From: Flavobacterium aerium
GTDB taxonomy: Bacteria; Bacteroidota; Bacteroidia; Flavobacteriales; Flavobacteriaceae
Reading direction: 5' to 3'
Length of the DNA stretch: 64,000 bases
Assembly (NCBI RefSeq): GCF_030766725.1
Contig: NZ_JARQWR010000007.1
Coordinates: forward strand, 62,001-126,000
Shown here: positions 8,331-17,212 of the stretch, one piece after another
How positions within the stretch are numbered: position 1 is the stretch's first letter
Layout: each line of letters opens with the position of its first letter
Position numbers and translations under genes: made by a program
The notes under the pieces: generated by a model
What the model saw: only the letters and a program-made list of their open reading frames with translations
Told to the model about the DNA's origin: nothing
Databases searched by the model: none

Positions 8331-9079
8331 TTCCAAAACTTTAATTTCTTTTTCATTCTTCTTTTGCGGTCAAATCGGACACTGAAGGAATGCGTATAAT
8401 GCCACATCTTTTCAAAAACTTCATCTACTGGTTTTTGATACAGACGAGCATATTCTTCACTCATTTCATAAACCATGTCTTTATCGGGTGTAAGATGACT
8501 TAAGTTTTTCATCCTCATATCGAAATCCATCGATTCATGAAAATTCATTCGGTTCAAATCGACCAAGTAAAATTCGTATTGACCTTCTCCAATCTTCTTG
8601 ATTAAAGTATTTCCTGGTGAATGATCTAAAAATTCAATTCCTTTTTCATGTAGCTGAAATGAAAATTGAACAAACTGTTTTAAAATTGTGTCACGATCAG
8701 GATAATTGCGGTTTGTAACCAATTCTCTATAAGTCAATTCCGTTGTTAAATGCTCACTAATATAAAAACTATGCTGTAAGCCTATCCAATTAAATTCTTC
8801 GGAGTAAGCAATAGGCATCGGCGTTTTTATCCCATTTTTAAGCAATGCCGTAGCATATTCATATGAACGTCTTGCTTTAGATTTACGGAAATATTTATAG
8901 ATGAACTGATTTAATATTATTGGAATCTTAAACGATTTGATATTAATCGTTTCTTCTTTGATTTTCGCTAGTTTAATTACATTTCTATCTCCTTTTACAA
9001 AAATCGAAGGATTGGATTCAAAATTATCAATGATATTTTGAATCTCAATTATAGTATAGTTAGCATTGCATATAGTCAT
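8324..9079 (-). CDS. LPS (Kdo/heptose) kinase-like protein, copy 2
   Basis: Second kinase of the same type as 6389-7147, with extensive identity along the whole length. 251 aa. Catalytic loop DHSPGN at 152-157, metal-binding VDLNR at 173-177, shared FRKSKA-RSYEYA segment in the N-lobe (about 64-76) and a basic KKLKFWKK tail. The two copies probably phosphorylate different positions or different core sugars (inference). It is encoded downstream of the deacetylase gene (47-base gap) on the same strand. Confidence 0.83.
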   Translation of the reverse strand: MTICNANYTIIEIQNIIDNFESNPSIFVKGDRNVIKLAKIKEETINIKSFKIPIILNQFIYKYFRKSKARRSYEYATALLKNGIKTPMPIAYSEEFNWIGLQHSFYISEHLTTELTYRELVTNRNYPDRDTILKQFVQFSFQLHEKGIEFLDHSPGNTLIKKIGEGQYEFYLVDLNRMNFHESMDFDMRMKNLSHLTPDKDMVYEMSEEYARLYQKPVDEVFEKMWHYTHSFSVRFDRKRRMKKKLKFWKK

Positions 9080-9126
9080 AAAAGAGCAGGAATTATAATC
9101 TTGTATTAAAGAGGGATGTATGAAGA

Positions 9127-9948
9127 TTAAAACGGTAGGGTTCTCCCTAGTAAAATTTTAATCTTAAAAACGGATAACGGTTCATATCCCCGTATATCGA
9201 TTCTTTGAATTTCATAATTATTTTTAAATGGAAAAGTATTTATTCTATTCCCTATACGAAGAGCATACTTAATCCCCGTCCTCTCCAGAACTTTGAAAAA
9301 CTCAATTTGATTCAAGTCTTTTTTCCTATAATATCCACCATAGGTATAGGCTAAGGCGGGAAATATTGTCAGTTTTTTTTCTCTAATAATTGCTTTACAC
9401 TTTTCTATATCTTCTTCTACTTCCTGAAGATTCATAAAAGCATAATTATCATGTTTGTAACTATGGTATCCAAATTCAATATGGTCTTTCACTTCTTTCA
9501 TTTGTTCTTCATTCATCAATTGCATGGAATGATTTGCAAATTCTCCAGACCAATCTGTTTGTTGCCCTATTCGACCCAATACCATAAAGCACACTGCCTT
9601 AAAATTATATTTTTGAAGTAATGGATATAGTTCCGTATAATTATCCAAATAACCATCATCAAAGGTCAAAACAACACTTTTAGCTGGTAATTTGACTTTA
9701 TTCTTAATCATTTCATCAATCTCAGAGAACCAAAAAGTTTTATAATTATGCTTTTTTAAGTACTCAAATTGTTGAATAATTTTCTCTTTTGAAATAGTCA
9801 CCTGATCTTCAAAACCGTCAATAGATATAGAGTGATATTCTAGAATTCTTAATTTTTTATGGGAAGGATATATCCATTTATACTGTAAGTTAAGTACAAA
9901 CAACAGTATAAATATGACAATGAAAAAAATAAAGTAACCCACTAACAT
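9127..9948 (-). CDS. Membrane-anchored polysaccharide deacetylase
   Basis: NodB-homology deacetylase, expected to remove N- or O-acetyl groups from a glycan outside the inner membrane. 273 aa: one N-terminal transmembrane anchor (about 3-22), then LRILEYHSIS (35-44), the NodB motif VVLTFDDGYLDNY (about 91-103) with the metal/catalytic Asp pair, and a conserved His region IEFGYHSYKHDN (about 155-166). Upstream of kinase copy 2 and probably co-transcribed. Similar proteins modify LPS or capsule sugars; the substrate here is not known. Confidence 0.85.
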   Translation of the reverse strand: MLVGYFIFFIVIFILLFVLNLQYKWIYPSHKKLRILEYHSISIDGFEDQVTISKEKIIQQFEYLKKHNYKTFWFSEIDEMIKNKVKLPAKSVVLTFDDGYLDNYTELYPLLQKYNFKAVCFMVLGRIGQQTDWSGEFANHSMQLMNEEQMKEVKDHIEFGYHSYKHDNYAFMNLQEVEEDIEKCKAIIREKKLTIFPALAYTYGGYYRKKDLNQIEFFKVLERTGIKYALRIGNRINTFPFKNNYEIQRIDIRGYEPLSVFKIKILLGRTLPF

Positions 9949-10109
9949 TCTGCATTTAATTAAACAACAAAAGTAATGAAAGTCTTGCGAATATATTTCA
10001 GCAAAATTAAATATTCTAAAATGAATTATTAATGAAGTTCAGACTTTACTAAATTATAACGAAGATTATATGATTTTTTTGATAATACTATAGAATAATA
10101 AAACCATGC

Positions 10110-10140
10110 TTGAATTTGATTTTTTAAAATAATACCTTTG
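10110..10140 (+). promoter_or_regulatory. Promoter of the 10178 gene (TTG-N20-TACCTTTG)
   Basis: TACCTTTG at 10133-10140 matches TAnnTTTG and a TTG at 10110-10112 lies 20 bases upstream, close to the Bacteroidota -33/-7 arrangement. It sits in the otherwise empty 9949-10177 gap. Confidence 0.6.
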
Positions 10141-10177
10141 AACCTCTATTTTATAGAGTAATATCATATCTTTTTTT

Positions 10178-11128
10178 ATGCAAAAACAAAAAATATTCAT
10201 CGTTGCTCATTATGCTTATGGGTATATCGATTATATTATTGAAGAATTGAAAAGTAGAGAAAACATTGAAGTTGATTTCTTCTATTTTGGTGTGAAAAAA
10301 TATAAATACAAATCTTTTTTTCAAAAAATAGAGAATTTTTTCTCCAAAACTTTCTTGAAAAAAAATCTCAAAGACCAATGGTTAGAACAGGATATCCGTT
10401 CTAAAATGAAAGGGCATTATGATACCATTTTTGTTATTCGCCCTGATATGTTGTCCGACAGTATCCATAGAATGTTAAAGAAGAATTCCAATTATTATAT
10501 CACCTATCTTTTTGACAATTTCAAAAGGATGCCTAAACAAGCTCATATTCTTCCTTTTTTTGATAAAGTATTCTCTTATGAGAAAGAGGATTGTGCAAAG
10601 TATCAGTTAGAATTTGCCACGAATTACATTACCACAGAAAATTATAAGAGTGATACTTTTGAATATCTTTTGTACAACATTGCTACATTCGACGAGCGTT
10701 TTGGAATTTTGAAAAAAATAGCTGTTTTCCTAGATAATAAAAAAATCAGTTTCAAATTCCGATTATACACTCCGAATGAGAAGGAAGATTCTCTTATAGA
10801 TTTCTTCCACAATCATATGGCAATTAGTGAAGTTCTAGATGAAATCAAAAAAGCAAAAATCATTATTGATATTCAAAGAGAAGGCCAACTGGGTCTTACA
10901 TTTAGAGTATTTGAAGCGCTTGGGAATAATAAAAAGCTGATTACAACCAACATAGATATTGTAAACTACAACTTTTACAATCCTAAAAACATCTATGTTA
11001 TTGATGACAAAAATCCAATAATTGAAATTCCTGAAGATTTTATTAAATCCGATTACGAAATTATTGATGATATTATACTAAACCAATATAGATTACCGTT
11101 TTGGGTTGATAGGGTTTTCTTCAAATAA
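10178..11128 (+). CDS. Putative glycosyltransferase (CgeB-like)
   Basis: 316 aa, cytoplasmic, no membrane segment. The C-terminal third has the CgeB/GT-B-like pattern AKIIIDIQREGQLGLTFRVF followed by EALGNNKKLITTN (about 225-262), where glycosyltransferases of this type hold the donor. The N-terminus KIFIVAHYAYGYIDYI and DTIFVIRPDML are consistent with a Rossmann-like domain. Lower similarity to well-known families than its neighbours, so the glycosyltransferase call rests on pattern and location in the cluster. Strongly AT-rich coding. Confidence 0.6.
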   Translation: MQKQKIFIVAHYAYGYIDYIIEELKSRENIEVDFFYFGVKKYKYKSFFQKIENFFSKTFLKKNLKDQWLEQDIRSKMKGHYDTIFVIRPDMLSDSIHRMLKKNSNYYITYLFDNFKRMPKQAHILPFFDKVFSYEKEDCAKYQLEFATNYITTENYKSDTFEYLLYNIATFDERFGILKKIAVFLDNKKISFKFRLYTPNEKEDSLIDFFHNHMAISEVLDEIKKAKIIIDIQREGQLGLTFRVFEALGNNKKLITTNIDIVNYNFYNPKNIYVIDDKNPIIEIPEDFIKSDYEIIDDIILNQYRLPFWVDRVFFK

Positions 11129-11209
11129 TTTTCAGAGAAATAGTAGCACATATATAAACTTCTATATGCAAATTAAATGTTAAGATGCTACATATTAAAA
11201 AAAACAATC

Positions 11210-11217
11210 TAAATTTG
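11210..11217 (+). promoter_or_regulatory. -7 promoter element for the 11264 GT4 gene
   Basis: TAAATTTG, a full TAnnTTTG match, 46 bases before the ATG. Confidence 0.5.
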
Positions 11218-11263
11218 CGCAAAATATATTTCAAGTTATATTTAAAATTAATTTAAGCCTTTA

Positions 11264-12373
11264 ATGAAAGTTTTACATCTCACCACAATTAAAGAACTGA
11301 GAGGCGGAGACATACAAATGTATGAACTTATACAGAACACATCGGAAAATTCTGATGTTGAACACTATGTCTTGACCAAAACAGATTCTGAACTATATGG
11401 GATGATGAAAAAACAAGGAATTAATGTTTATTCTTCGGACTGCGCTGTTAATTTCGACATTCGTTATTCCATAAAAATAGTACATCTAGTTAATCGATTG
11501 AACATTGATATTATCCATATCCATGACTCAACTGCTTTGACATTGACTTTAGTTGTCAGCAATTTACTGAAAGGAAAAAAAATAATCTATACGCGTAAGA
11601 GTAATAATGCTATTAAGCAAAAAGCACTTAATATTTGGAAATATAACCACCGTAATATTGATTTATATACTTGTGTTTCCAATGCTGTTAAAGATGAATT
11701 ACTAAAAGTAGTTCGTAAAAAAGACAGAATTATTACGGTTTATGATGGTATTAATTTAGGTAATTTCACGAATCAGTCTTCGGGCATTTTGCGTAAAGAA
11801 TACAATATCCCAGATGATTACATCATCATCGGAAATATATCTTCATTAAGTCTTGAGAAAGGTTTATTCACCTTTATTAAAACGGCTGAATACCTAAAAA
11901 ACAATTCTGAGCAGAAATTCAAATTCGTCATTATTGGTAAAGGTCCACTGGAGAGAGAATTAAAAAACTTTGCACATTCAAAAAACCTACAAGACGACAT
12001 AATATTTACTGGTTTCCGTTGTGATGTTCCAAAACTAATTCCGGAATTCAATATCATGCTTATTACTTCAGAAATTGAAGGATTGGGTGTTGCTACTTTA
12101 GAAGCTTTTGCCTCAGAAGTTCCAGCTGTTAGTACGAAAACAGGAGGTTTACAAGAATCTATCATTCATAATGAAACGGGATTATCTTCTGAAACATCGG
12201 ATCACGAAGGACTTGGCAAAAACATACTTCGTTTACTCTCAGATAACGATTTAAGAAATGAAATTATCAACAATGCTAAGAACATTTTAAATCAGAAGTT
12301 CAACGTTAAGATGATGGCCGATAGTTACATTAAAATCTACAAATCGCTACTTAATAAAACGTCCAATAGCTAA
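11264..12373 (+). CDS. GT4 (group 1) glycosyltransferase
   Basis: 369 aa GT-B enzyme. N-terminal acceptor domain includes LRGGDIQMYEL and DIIHIHDSTALTL; the linker and donor domain show VYDGINLGNF, NISSLSLEKGL, FVIIGKGPLEREL and MLITSEIEGLGVATLEAFAS (about 266-285), the E-x7-E nucleotide-sugar site, then KTGGLQESI. Monocistronic-looking, with its own -7 element and a 200-base gap downstream. Likely transfers one sugar of the LPS or O-antigen; specificity unknown. Confidence 0.9.
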   Translation: MKVLHLTTIKELRGGDIQMYELIQNTSENSDVEHYVLTKTDSELYGMMKKQGINVYSSDCAVNFDIRYSIKIVHLVNRLNIDIIHIHDSTALTLTLVVSNLLKGKKIIYTRKSNNAIKQKALNIWKYNHRNIDLYTCVSNAVKDELLKVVRKKDRIITVYDGINLGNFTNQSSGILRKEYNIPDDYIIIGNISSLSLEKGLFTFIKTAEYLKNNSEQKFKFVIIGKGPLERELKNFAHSKNLQDDIIFTGFRCDVPKLIPEFNIMLITSEIEGLGVATLEAFASEVPAVSTKTGGLQESIIHNETGLSSETSDHEGLGKNILRLLSDNDLRNEIINNAKNILNQKFNVKMMADSYIKIYKSLLNKTSNS

Positions 12374-12521
12374 TTCAAAAAGTTCATTCTATTTATGTCA
12401 ATGGATTGAGAAATTAGAATAAAACTTTACATCAACGCATTTCTTTAATTTATTAAAGTGTATTTTCCTACTAATTGATATAATCACACTGTTGGTTAAT
12501 TAATAATTTCGAATATAACAC

Positions 12522-12529
12522 TACATTTG
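12522..12529 (+). promoter_or_regulatory. -7 promoter element for the 12574/13790 gene pair
   Basis: TACATTTG matches TAnnTTTG, 44 bases before the first ATG; the rest of the 12374-12573 gap holds nothing recognisable. Confidence 0.55.
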
Positions 12530-12573
12530 CGCTATCAAAATTTTAACATAGCATTTTACTTAGCAATAAATCA

Positions 12574-13749
12574 ATGACAGTTTTATTTTTTACAAATGAA
12601 TATAATCATCCCAAATTACCTCCGGTTGGTGGTCTTGGGACATTTATAAAAACGCTTTCGACTGAATTAACTAAAAGAGGGCATCAGGTGATTATTTTTG
12701 GTCAAAGTAAAAAAAATGGAATTCATTTTTTCGATGAGCAAATTGAAGTAAAAATGATTCAGGATTATAGAAAGAATATTCCATTTGCAAAACATATTAA
12801 TTCCATTTTAAAAAGAATTGGTTTTGGTTTATTCCTACCGATGCGAGAACGAAAATATATAGCGCGTGAGTTTCATAAATTTATTTCGTCTTCTGACAAG
12901 AAAGTTGATTTAATTGAAGCTAATGATTTTGGAGGTTACTTTATAGAATTAGGAAATGAAATTCCACTCATTATCCGCTGCCATGGCTCTGCTACATTAT
13001 TTAATACTTATTTCAGCTACCGATTTAGCCCGATTATTGAGCAATTAGAAAAGCAATCGTTTAAAATGGTTGATGATATTATTGCCGTATCTAAATTTAG
13101 TGCTTCGAGTACCGCTACTGTTTTTGATAAAGCGAAGATTGATGTAATTTATAACGGAATTGACACAAACATTTTTAATCCAAAAGATAGTTCACCTATA
13201 ATTCCTTATTCCATCTTTTTTCATGGTAATTTAATAGAACAAAAGGGTGTCAAAATTATATGTGAAGTTTTCAATGAAATAATTAAGGCACAGCCTAAAG
13301 CAACCTTACATCTCATTGGAAGAGGAAAAAAGTATTGGAATTACCTCCGTGAACATGTTTTAACGCATCCAGACAGTGCTTTTTATTACGATTCCATAGA
13401 GTATACTCAATTGCCTAAAGTGATTTCTCAGGCTAATGTTGCCTTATTTCCAAGTTTTGGAGAAAATCTCCCATTGGTAATTCTTGAGGCTATGGCAATG
13501 GAAAAACCCGTTGTCATGTCGAACATTGGGGTTTCACAAGAAATCATCGAACATGGTATTGATGGTTATATTGCAAATAATCAAGGAGAATATGTTCAAA
13601 CAATCCTGGACCTATTCAACAATCCTGATTTAGCACAATCTATTGGACAAAAAGCACGAGAAAAAGTAGTTGCTAAATTTTCAAATGACCGAATGGTCGA
13701 TGAAAGCATTGACTATTATCAAAAAATAATTACACAAAAAACGATATAA
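12574..13749 (+). CDS. GT4 glycosyltransferase, tandem copy A
   Basis: 391 aa GT-B glycosyltransferase. Starts with VLFFTNEYNHPKLPPVGGLG (glycine-rich acceptor-domain loop); donor domain has YNGIDTNIFNPK, FFHGNLIEQKGVKI, LHLIGRGKKYW and FPSFGENLPLVILEAMAMEK (about 296-315). Nearly collinear with the next gene, 40 bases downstream, so the pair looks like a tandem duplication. Role in O-chain assembly is inferred from location. Confidence 0.9.
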   Translation: MTVLFFTNEYNHPKLPPVGGLGTFIKTLSTELTKRGHQVIIFGQSKKNGIHFFDEQIEVKMIQDYRKNIPFAKHINSILKRIGFGLFLPMRERKYIAREFHKFISSSDKKVDLIEANDFGGYFIELGNEIPLIIRCHGSATLFNTYFSYRFSPIIEQLEKQSFKMVDDIIAVSKFSASSTATVFDKAKIDVIYNGIDTNIFNPKDSSPIIPYSIFFHGNLIEQKGVKIICEVFNEIIKAQPKATLHLIGRGKKYWNYLREHVLTHPDSAFYYDSIEYTQLPKVISQANVALFPSFGENLPLVILEAMAMEKPVVMSNIGVSQEIIEHGIDGYIANNQGEYVQTILDLFNNPDLAQSIGQKAREKVVAKFSNDRMVDESIDYYQKIITQKTI

Positions 13750-13789
13750 TAATCCCATAATACGTTTATACAATTTATAAAATTAATCC

Positions 13790-14983
13790 ATGACCATATT
13801 ATTTCTTACAGACGAATACAATCATCCAAACTTCCCACCTACAGGTGGTATTGGTTCGTTTATTAAAAGTATGGCGACTGAACTCACTAAAAAAGGACAT
13901 CAGGTAATCATATTTGCCTTATGTGAAGAAGAGCAGCATTTTTTTGATGGCACCATTGAAGTAAAAATGATTAAAAGTCATAAGCTGTATTATAAACCCT
14001 TTGCAAAACATCTTAATTCTATATTCAAAAGAATTGGCTTAGTTACTTTATCGGCTAAATTAGAAAGGATATACTTGGCGCGTCGTTTGAAAAATTTCAT
14101 TAAACAATCTGGGAAAAAAATTGACTTGATTGAAGCGAATGACAACCAAGGTTTATTTTTAAAAGTTAAGGGCATTGCTCCACTTGTAGTGCGTTGTCAT
14201 GGATCTGTGAAATTCCTGAACACTTGTTATAACGGATATCAATTGAGTCCGATTATTGAAGAGATCGAGACTATGGCTTTCAAAAACGTTAAAAATATTG
14301 TGGCCGTTTCTAACTTTAGCGCCATTAATACAGCTAAAATTTTTAATACTGGGAAAATTGATGTCATCTACAATGGAATCGATACTAATTTATTTTCTCC
14401 AAAAGAAGCGTCCAATACAATCCCCTACTCTATTTTTTATTATGGAACCTTATCGGAACAGAAAGGATCTAAAATTCTATGTGAAGTTTTTAATGAGGTC
14501 GTTAAAATCCAACCAAAAGCTACTTTACATTTTATAGGGAAAGGCAAAAAATATTGGGAATATCTATATGAAGATGTTATTCAAGAAAAGGATAAAGTTT
14601 TCTATACGGATTCTGTACAATATGTAGACCTCCCAAATATGATTTCTCAGGCCAATGTACTAGTCTTTGCAACTTTTGGTGAAAACCTACCTTTGGTTGT
14701 GATTGAATCGATGGCTATGGAAAAACCTGTCGTTATTTCTAATATTGATGTTGCACCTGAAATCATTAATCATGGACAGGATGGTTATATCGTTAATTCA
14801 AATGAAGAGTTTGTGCAAACGATATTAAACTTATTTAATAATCCTGATCTGGCTACAAAAATTGGAGTAAATGCACGTCAAAAAGTAATCAATCAGTTTT
14901 CACTCGATAAAACAGTAGAAAATACCCTTCAATATTATAATAAAACCATAAACTCATTTGAAAAAAATGAGGAAACCCTTTAA
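13790..14983 (+). CDS. GT4 glycosyltransferase, tandem copy B
   Basis: 397 aa paralogue of the preceding gene: ILFLTDEYNHPNFPPTGGIG at the N-terminus, YNGIDTNLFSPK, FYYGTLSEQKGSKI and FGENLPLVVIESMAMEKP in the donor domain. Divergence is spread over the whole protein, so the duplication is not recent. Followed by an AT-rich inverted repeat (15019-15047). The two copies may add consecutive similar sugars (inference). Confidence 0.9.
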   Translation: MTILFLTDEYNHPNFPPTGGIGSFIKSMATELTKKGHQVIIFALCEEEQHFFDGTIEVKMIKSHKLYYKPFAKHLNSIFKRIGLVTLSAKLERIYLARRLKNFIKQSGKKIDLIEANDNQGLFLKVKGIAPLVVRCHGSVKFLNTCYNGYQLSPIIEEIETMAFKNVKNIVAVSNFSAINTAKIFNTGKIDVIYNGIDTNLFSPKEASNTIPYSIFYYGTLSEQKGSKILCEVFNEVVKIQPKATLHFIGKGKKYWEYLYEDVIQEKDKVFYTDSVQYVDLPNMISQANVLVFATFGENLPLVVIESMAMEKPVVISNIDVAPEIINHGQDGYIVNSNEEFVQTILNLFNNPDLATKIGVNARQKVINQFSLDKTVENTLQYYNKTINSFEKNEETL

Positions 14984-15018
14984 TTTGCAAAAATCATTTT
15001 ATTAACCAAATATTTACC

Positions 15019-15060
15019 TTATTTTAACGTTAACTATGTTAAAATAAATTTATTTTTTTA
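15019..15060 (+). terminator. AT-rich hairpin and T tract after tandem GT4 genes
   Basis: A perfect 10-bp stem (15019-15028 with 15038-15047), 9-base loop, then a T-rich stretch. Low GC makes it a weak terminator candidate. The remaining 15061-15230 is AT-rich with no gene or clear promoter. Confidence 0.4.
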
Positions 15061-15230
15061 TTTAAAAAGTTGATTTGCATCAAATTACACATTTCAGAAT
15101 TGTTGTAGTTTTTTTAAAATCTTTTTTTGATAAAAAAAACAACGCAACCATAGAAAAGAACATGTATCATAGAGGTAGTAACATTTACCAAGCTACATAT
15201 ATTAATCAAAATTATAATTATTTATAGACA

Positions 15231-15596
15231 ATGAATCCCTACTTTTATATTTTAGGTACACTTTTTTTCACCGTTTACGGTCAGATTATTTTAAAATGGA
15301 GATTAAACCAATTAGGAAGTTTACCTGAGGCCTTAAAAGAAAAAATCATATTCCTATTTAAAACTATTTTTGATCCTTTTATTTTCTCTGGTTTTGTTGC
15401 TGCATTTCTTGCCTCATTATTCTGGATGGCTGCTATGACTCAATTTGAGATTACAAAAGCATATCCTTTTATGAGTTTAGCACCTGCATTGGTTTTCATA
15501 ATCGGTATTCTATTTTTAGGAGAGACATTTACCATTGGAAAAGTTATTGGATTAGCACTTATTATTATTGGAACCATTGTAACTGTAAAATTTTAA
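15231..15596 (+). CDS. Four-TM DMT-superfamily protein (ArnE/EmrE-like flippase subunit)
   Basis: 121 aa with four predicted helices (about 3-22, 49-70, 74-92, 98-120), the size and topology of small multidrug/ArnE-ArnF-type proteins of the DMT superfamily. The segment ITKAYPFMSLAPALVFIIGI with LGETFTIGKVIGLALIIIG is the conserved second half. The next gene, 3 bases later, is a polyprenyl-phosphate GT2, so this is best read as a flippase for a lipid-linked sugar rather than a drug exporter (inference from context). Drug efflux cannot be excluded from sequence alone. Confidence 0.75.
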   Translation: MNPYFYILGTLFFTVYGQIILKWRLNQLGSLPEALKEKIIFLFKTIFDPFIFSGFVAAFLASLFWMAAMTQFEITKAYPFMSLAPALVFIIGILFLGETFTIGKVIGLALIIIGTIVTVKF

Positions 15597-15599
15597 AGT

Positions 15600-16526
15600 A
15601 TGGAAAATACACCCCATATTTCGATTATAAGCCCAGTTTATAGAGCCGAGAAAATTGTAGCAAAACTTGTTGCTGAAATACAAAAGGTAATGCTGGAAGT
15701 CAATCAATCTTATGAAATAATTTTGGTAGATGATCGCAGTCCAGATCAATCTTGGGAAGCGATGAAACGTCTTTCCTCTCAATTTCCAGAAGTCAAATCG
15801 GTACGTTTGAGTCGAAATTTCGGTCAACATCCCGCAATTATTGCTGGTTTATCTCTTGCCAAAGGCGAATGGTGTGTTGTCATGGATTGTGATTTACAGG
15901 ATCAGCCTAAAGAAATAATCAACTTATACAACAAGGCACAAGAAGGGTACGACATTGTTCTAGCTCGAAGAATTGATCGTCAAGACCATTTTCTTAAAAA
16001 ATTATCATCAAAAGTATATTCAAAAGTTTACAGCTATCTGACCGATACGGTATATGATAGTGAAATTGCAAACTTTGGTATTTATAGTAAAAAGAGTATT
16101 GTTTCCGTACTAGCTATGGGAGATTATATTAAATCATTTCCTTTATTCTCAAAATGGGTGGGTTATAACTCAACCTCTATTGCTGTGGAACATGCAGAAA
16201 GAGATTCTGGAAGCTCAAGTTATAATCTTTCAAAATTATTAAGCCTAGCATTCAATACTATAATTTCATTCTCTAATAAGCCTTTAAAGCTCTTCGTTAA
16301 GTTTGGATTATTAATTTCAATGATATCCTTCATGGTAGGTGTATATGATATATACCGTGCATTCTCTGGAAAAATACTGGTTCTAGGATACACTTCTATC
16401 ATTGTATCCATCTGGTTCTTGTCTGGAATTATCATTACAACAATAGGAATTACGGGAATTTATGTAGGTAAAATATTTGACCAAACGAAAGATCGTCCTT
16501 CTTTTATAATTGATGAAATACTATGA
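15600..16526 (+). CDS. Polyprenyl-phosphate glycosyltransferase (GtrB/ArnC-like GT2)
   Basis: 308 aa GT2 with two C-terminal transmembrane helices (about 232-255 and 268-292), the ArnC/GtrB/dolichol-phosphate-mannose-synthase layout. Motifs: ISPVYRAEK, LVDDRSPDQSW (DD at 44-45), FGQHPAIIAGL and the metal-binding MDCDLQDQP (96-98). It should transfer a sugar from a nucleotide donor to undecaprenyl phosphate on the inner leaflet. It is 3 bases after the flippase-like gene, and its stop overlaps the start of the WecD-like gene by 4 bases (ATGA), so these are translationally coupled. Confidence 0.9.
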   Translation: MENTPHISIISPVYRAEKIVAKLVAEIQKVMLEVNQSYEIILVDDRSPDQSWEAMKRLSSQFPEVKSVRLSRNFGQHPAIIAGLSLAKGEWCVVMDCDLQDQPKEIINLYNKAQEGYDIVLARRIDRQDHFLKKLSSKVYSKVYSYLTDTVYDSEIANFGIYSKKSIVSVLAMGDYIKSFPLFSKWVGYNSTSIAVEHAERDSGSSSYNLSKLLSLAFNTIISFSNKPLKLFVKFGLLISMISFMVGVYDIYRAFSGKILVLGYTSIIVSIWFLSGIIITTIGITGIYVGKIFDQTKDRPSFIIDEIL

Positions 16527-17212
16527 AAATAGAAACTTTACAATGGGACTCGGAATTCTTTAATAAAAAGATTGGTATGCTTACGCTAGCCGATACATTG
16601 AATACTGCCTACTCATTAGAAGAATCTTTTGATATGTTGTATGTTCAAAGTGATTTTGACCATACGCTTGAAATTAAAAATTTTATACCTGGTTTTGAAG
16701 AAGTAAAAATCGTCTTTCACAAAAAAGAATTTAATCCTTTAAAAGAATCCAACAAAAATATCTATTCTTCTAACGAAGAAAATGTTGAACTTGATTTACT
16801 CTACAATCTTGCTTATGAAAGCGGAAAGTTCAGTCGTTTTAATTTGGATCAACATTTCAAAAAGAAGGATTTTGAAAGGTTATATCAAATCTGGATCACC
16901 AATTCGTTAAATAAAAAATTTGCTACGGACTTATTAGTTTATAAAGAAGAGCAAACTGTTCAGGGTTTCGTCACATATAAAATACATGATAATCACGCTG
17001 TAATTGGTTTAATTGCTGTATCACCTGAGGCACAAGGCAAAGGAATTGGCGGGCAACTTATAGATTTTGTTGAGGACTTATTGATTCGTCAAAACGTCCA
17101 TGAATTAAGAATTCCTACGCAACAAATCAATGAAAGTGCTTGTCGATTTTATAGTAAAAAGGGATATGAAATCATGCAACAAACGCATATTAAACATTAT
17201 TATAAAAAATGA
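16523..17212 (+). CDS. WecD-like GNAT acetyltransferase (dTDP-fucosamine acetyltransferase type)
   Basis: 229 aa GNAT enzyme. The C-terminal acetyl-CoA fold shows IGLIAVSPEAQGKGIGGQLI (about 153-172) and ACRFYSKKGYEI. The N-terminal region TLQWDSEFFNKKIGMLTL and SGKFSRFNLD resemble E. coli WecD, which acetylates dTDP-4-amino-4,6-dideoxygalactose. The presence of a WecE-like transaminase 1.7 kb downstream supports the same pathway. Overlaps both neighbours by 4 bases. Acceptor sugar not proven. Confidence 0.78.
   Translation: MKIETLQWDSEFFNKKIGMLTLADTLNTAYSLEESFDMLYVQSDFDHTLEIKNFIPGFEEVKIVFHKKEFNPLKESNKNIYSSNEENVELDLLYNLAYESGKFSRFNLDQHFKKKDFERLYQIWITNSLNKKFATDLLVYKEEQTVQGFVTYKIHDNHAVIGLIAVSPEAQGKGIGGQLIDFVEDLLIRQNVHELRIPTQQINESACRFYSKKGYEIMQQTHIKHYYKK

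Noticed and set aside
15156..15215. GAGGTAG/TTTACC sequence resembling an ops/JUMPstart element before the flippase-like gene
   Set aside because: Only a few bases match the ops core GGCGGTAG and the pairing is 4 bp; RfaH-type ops has no established role in this group.
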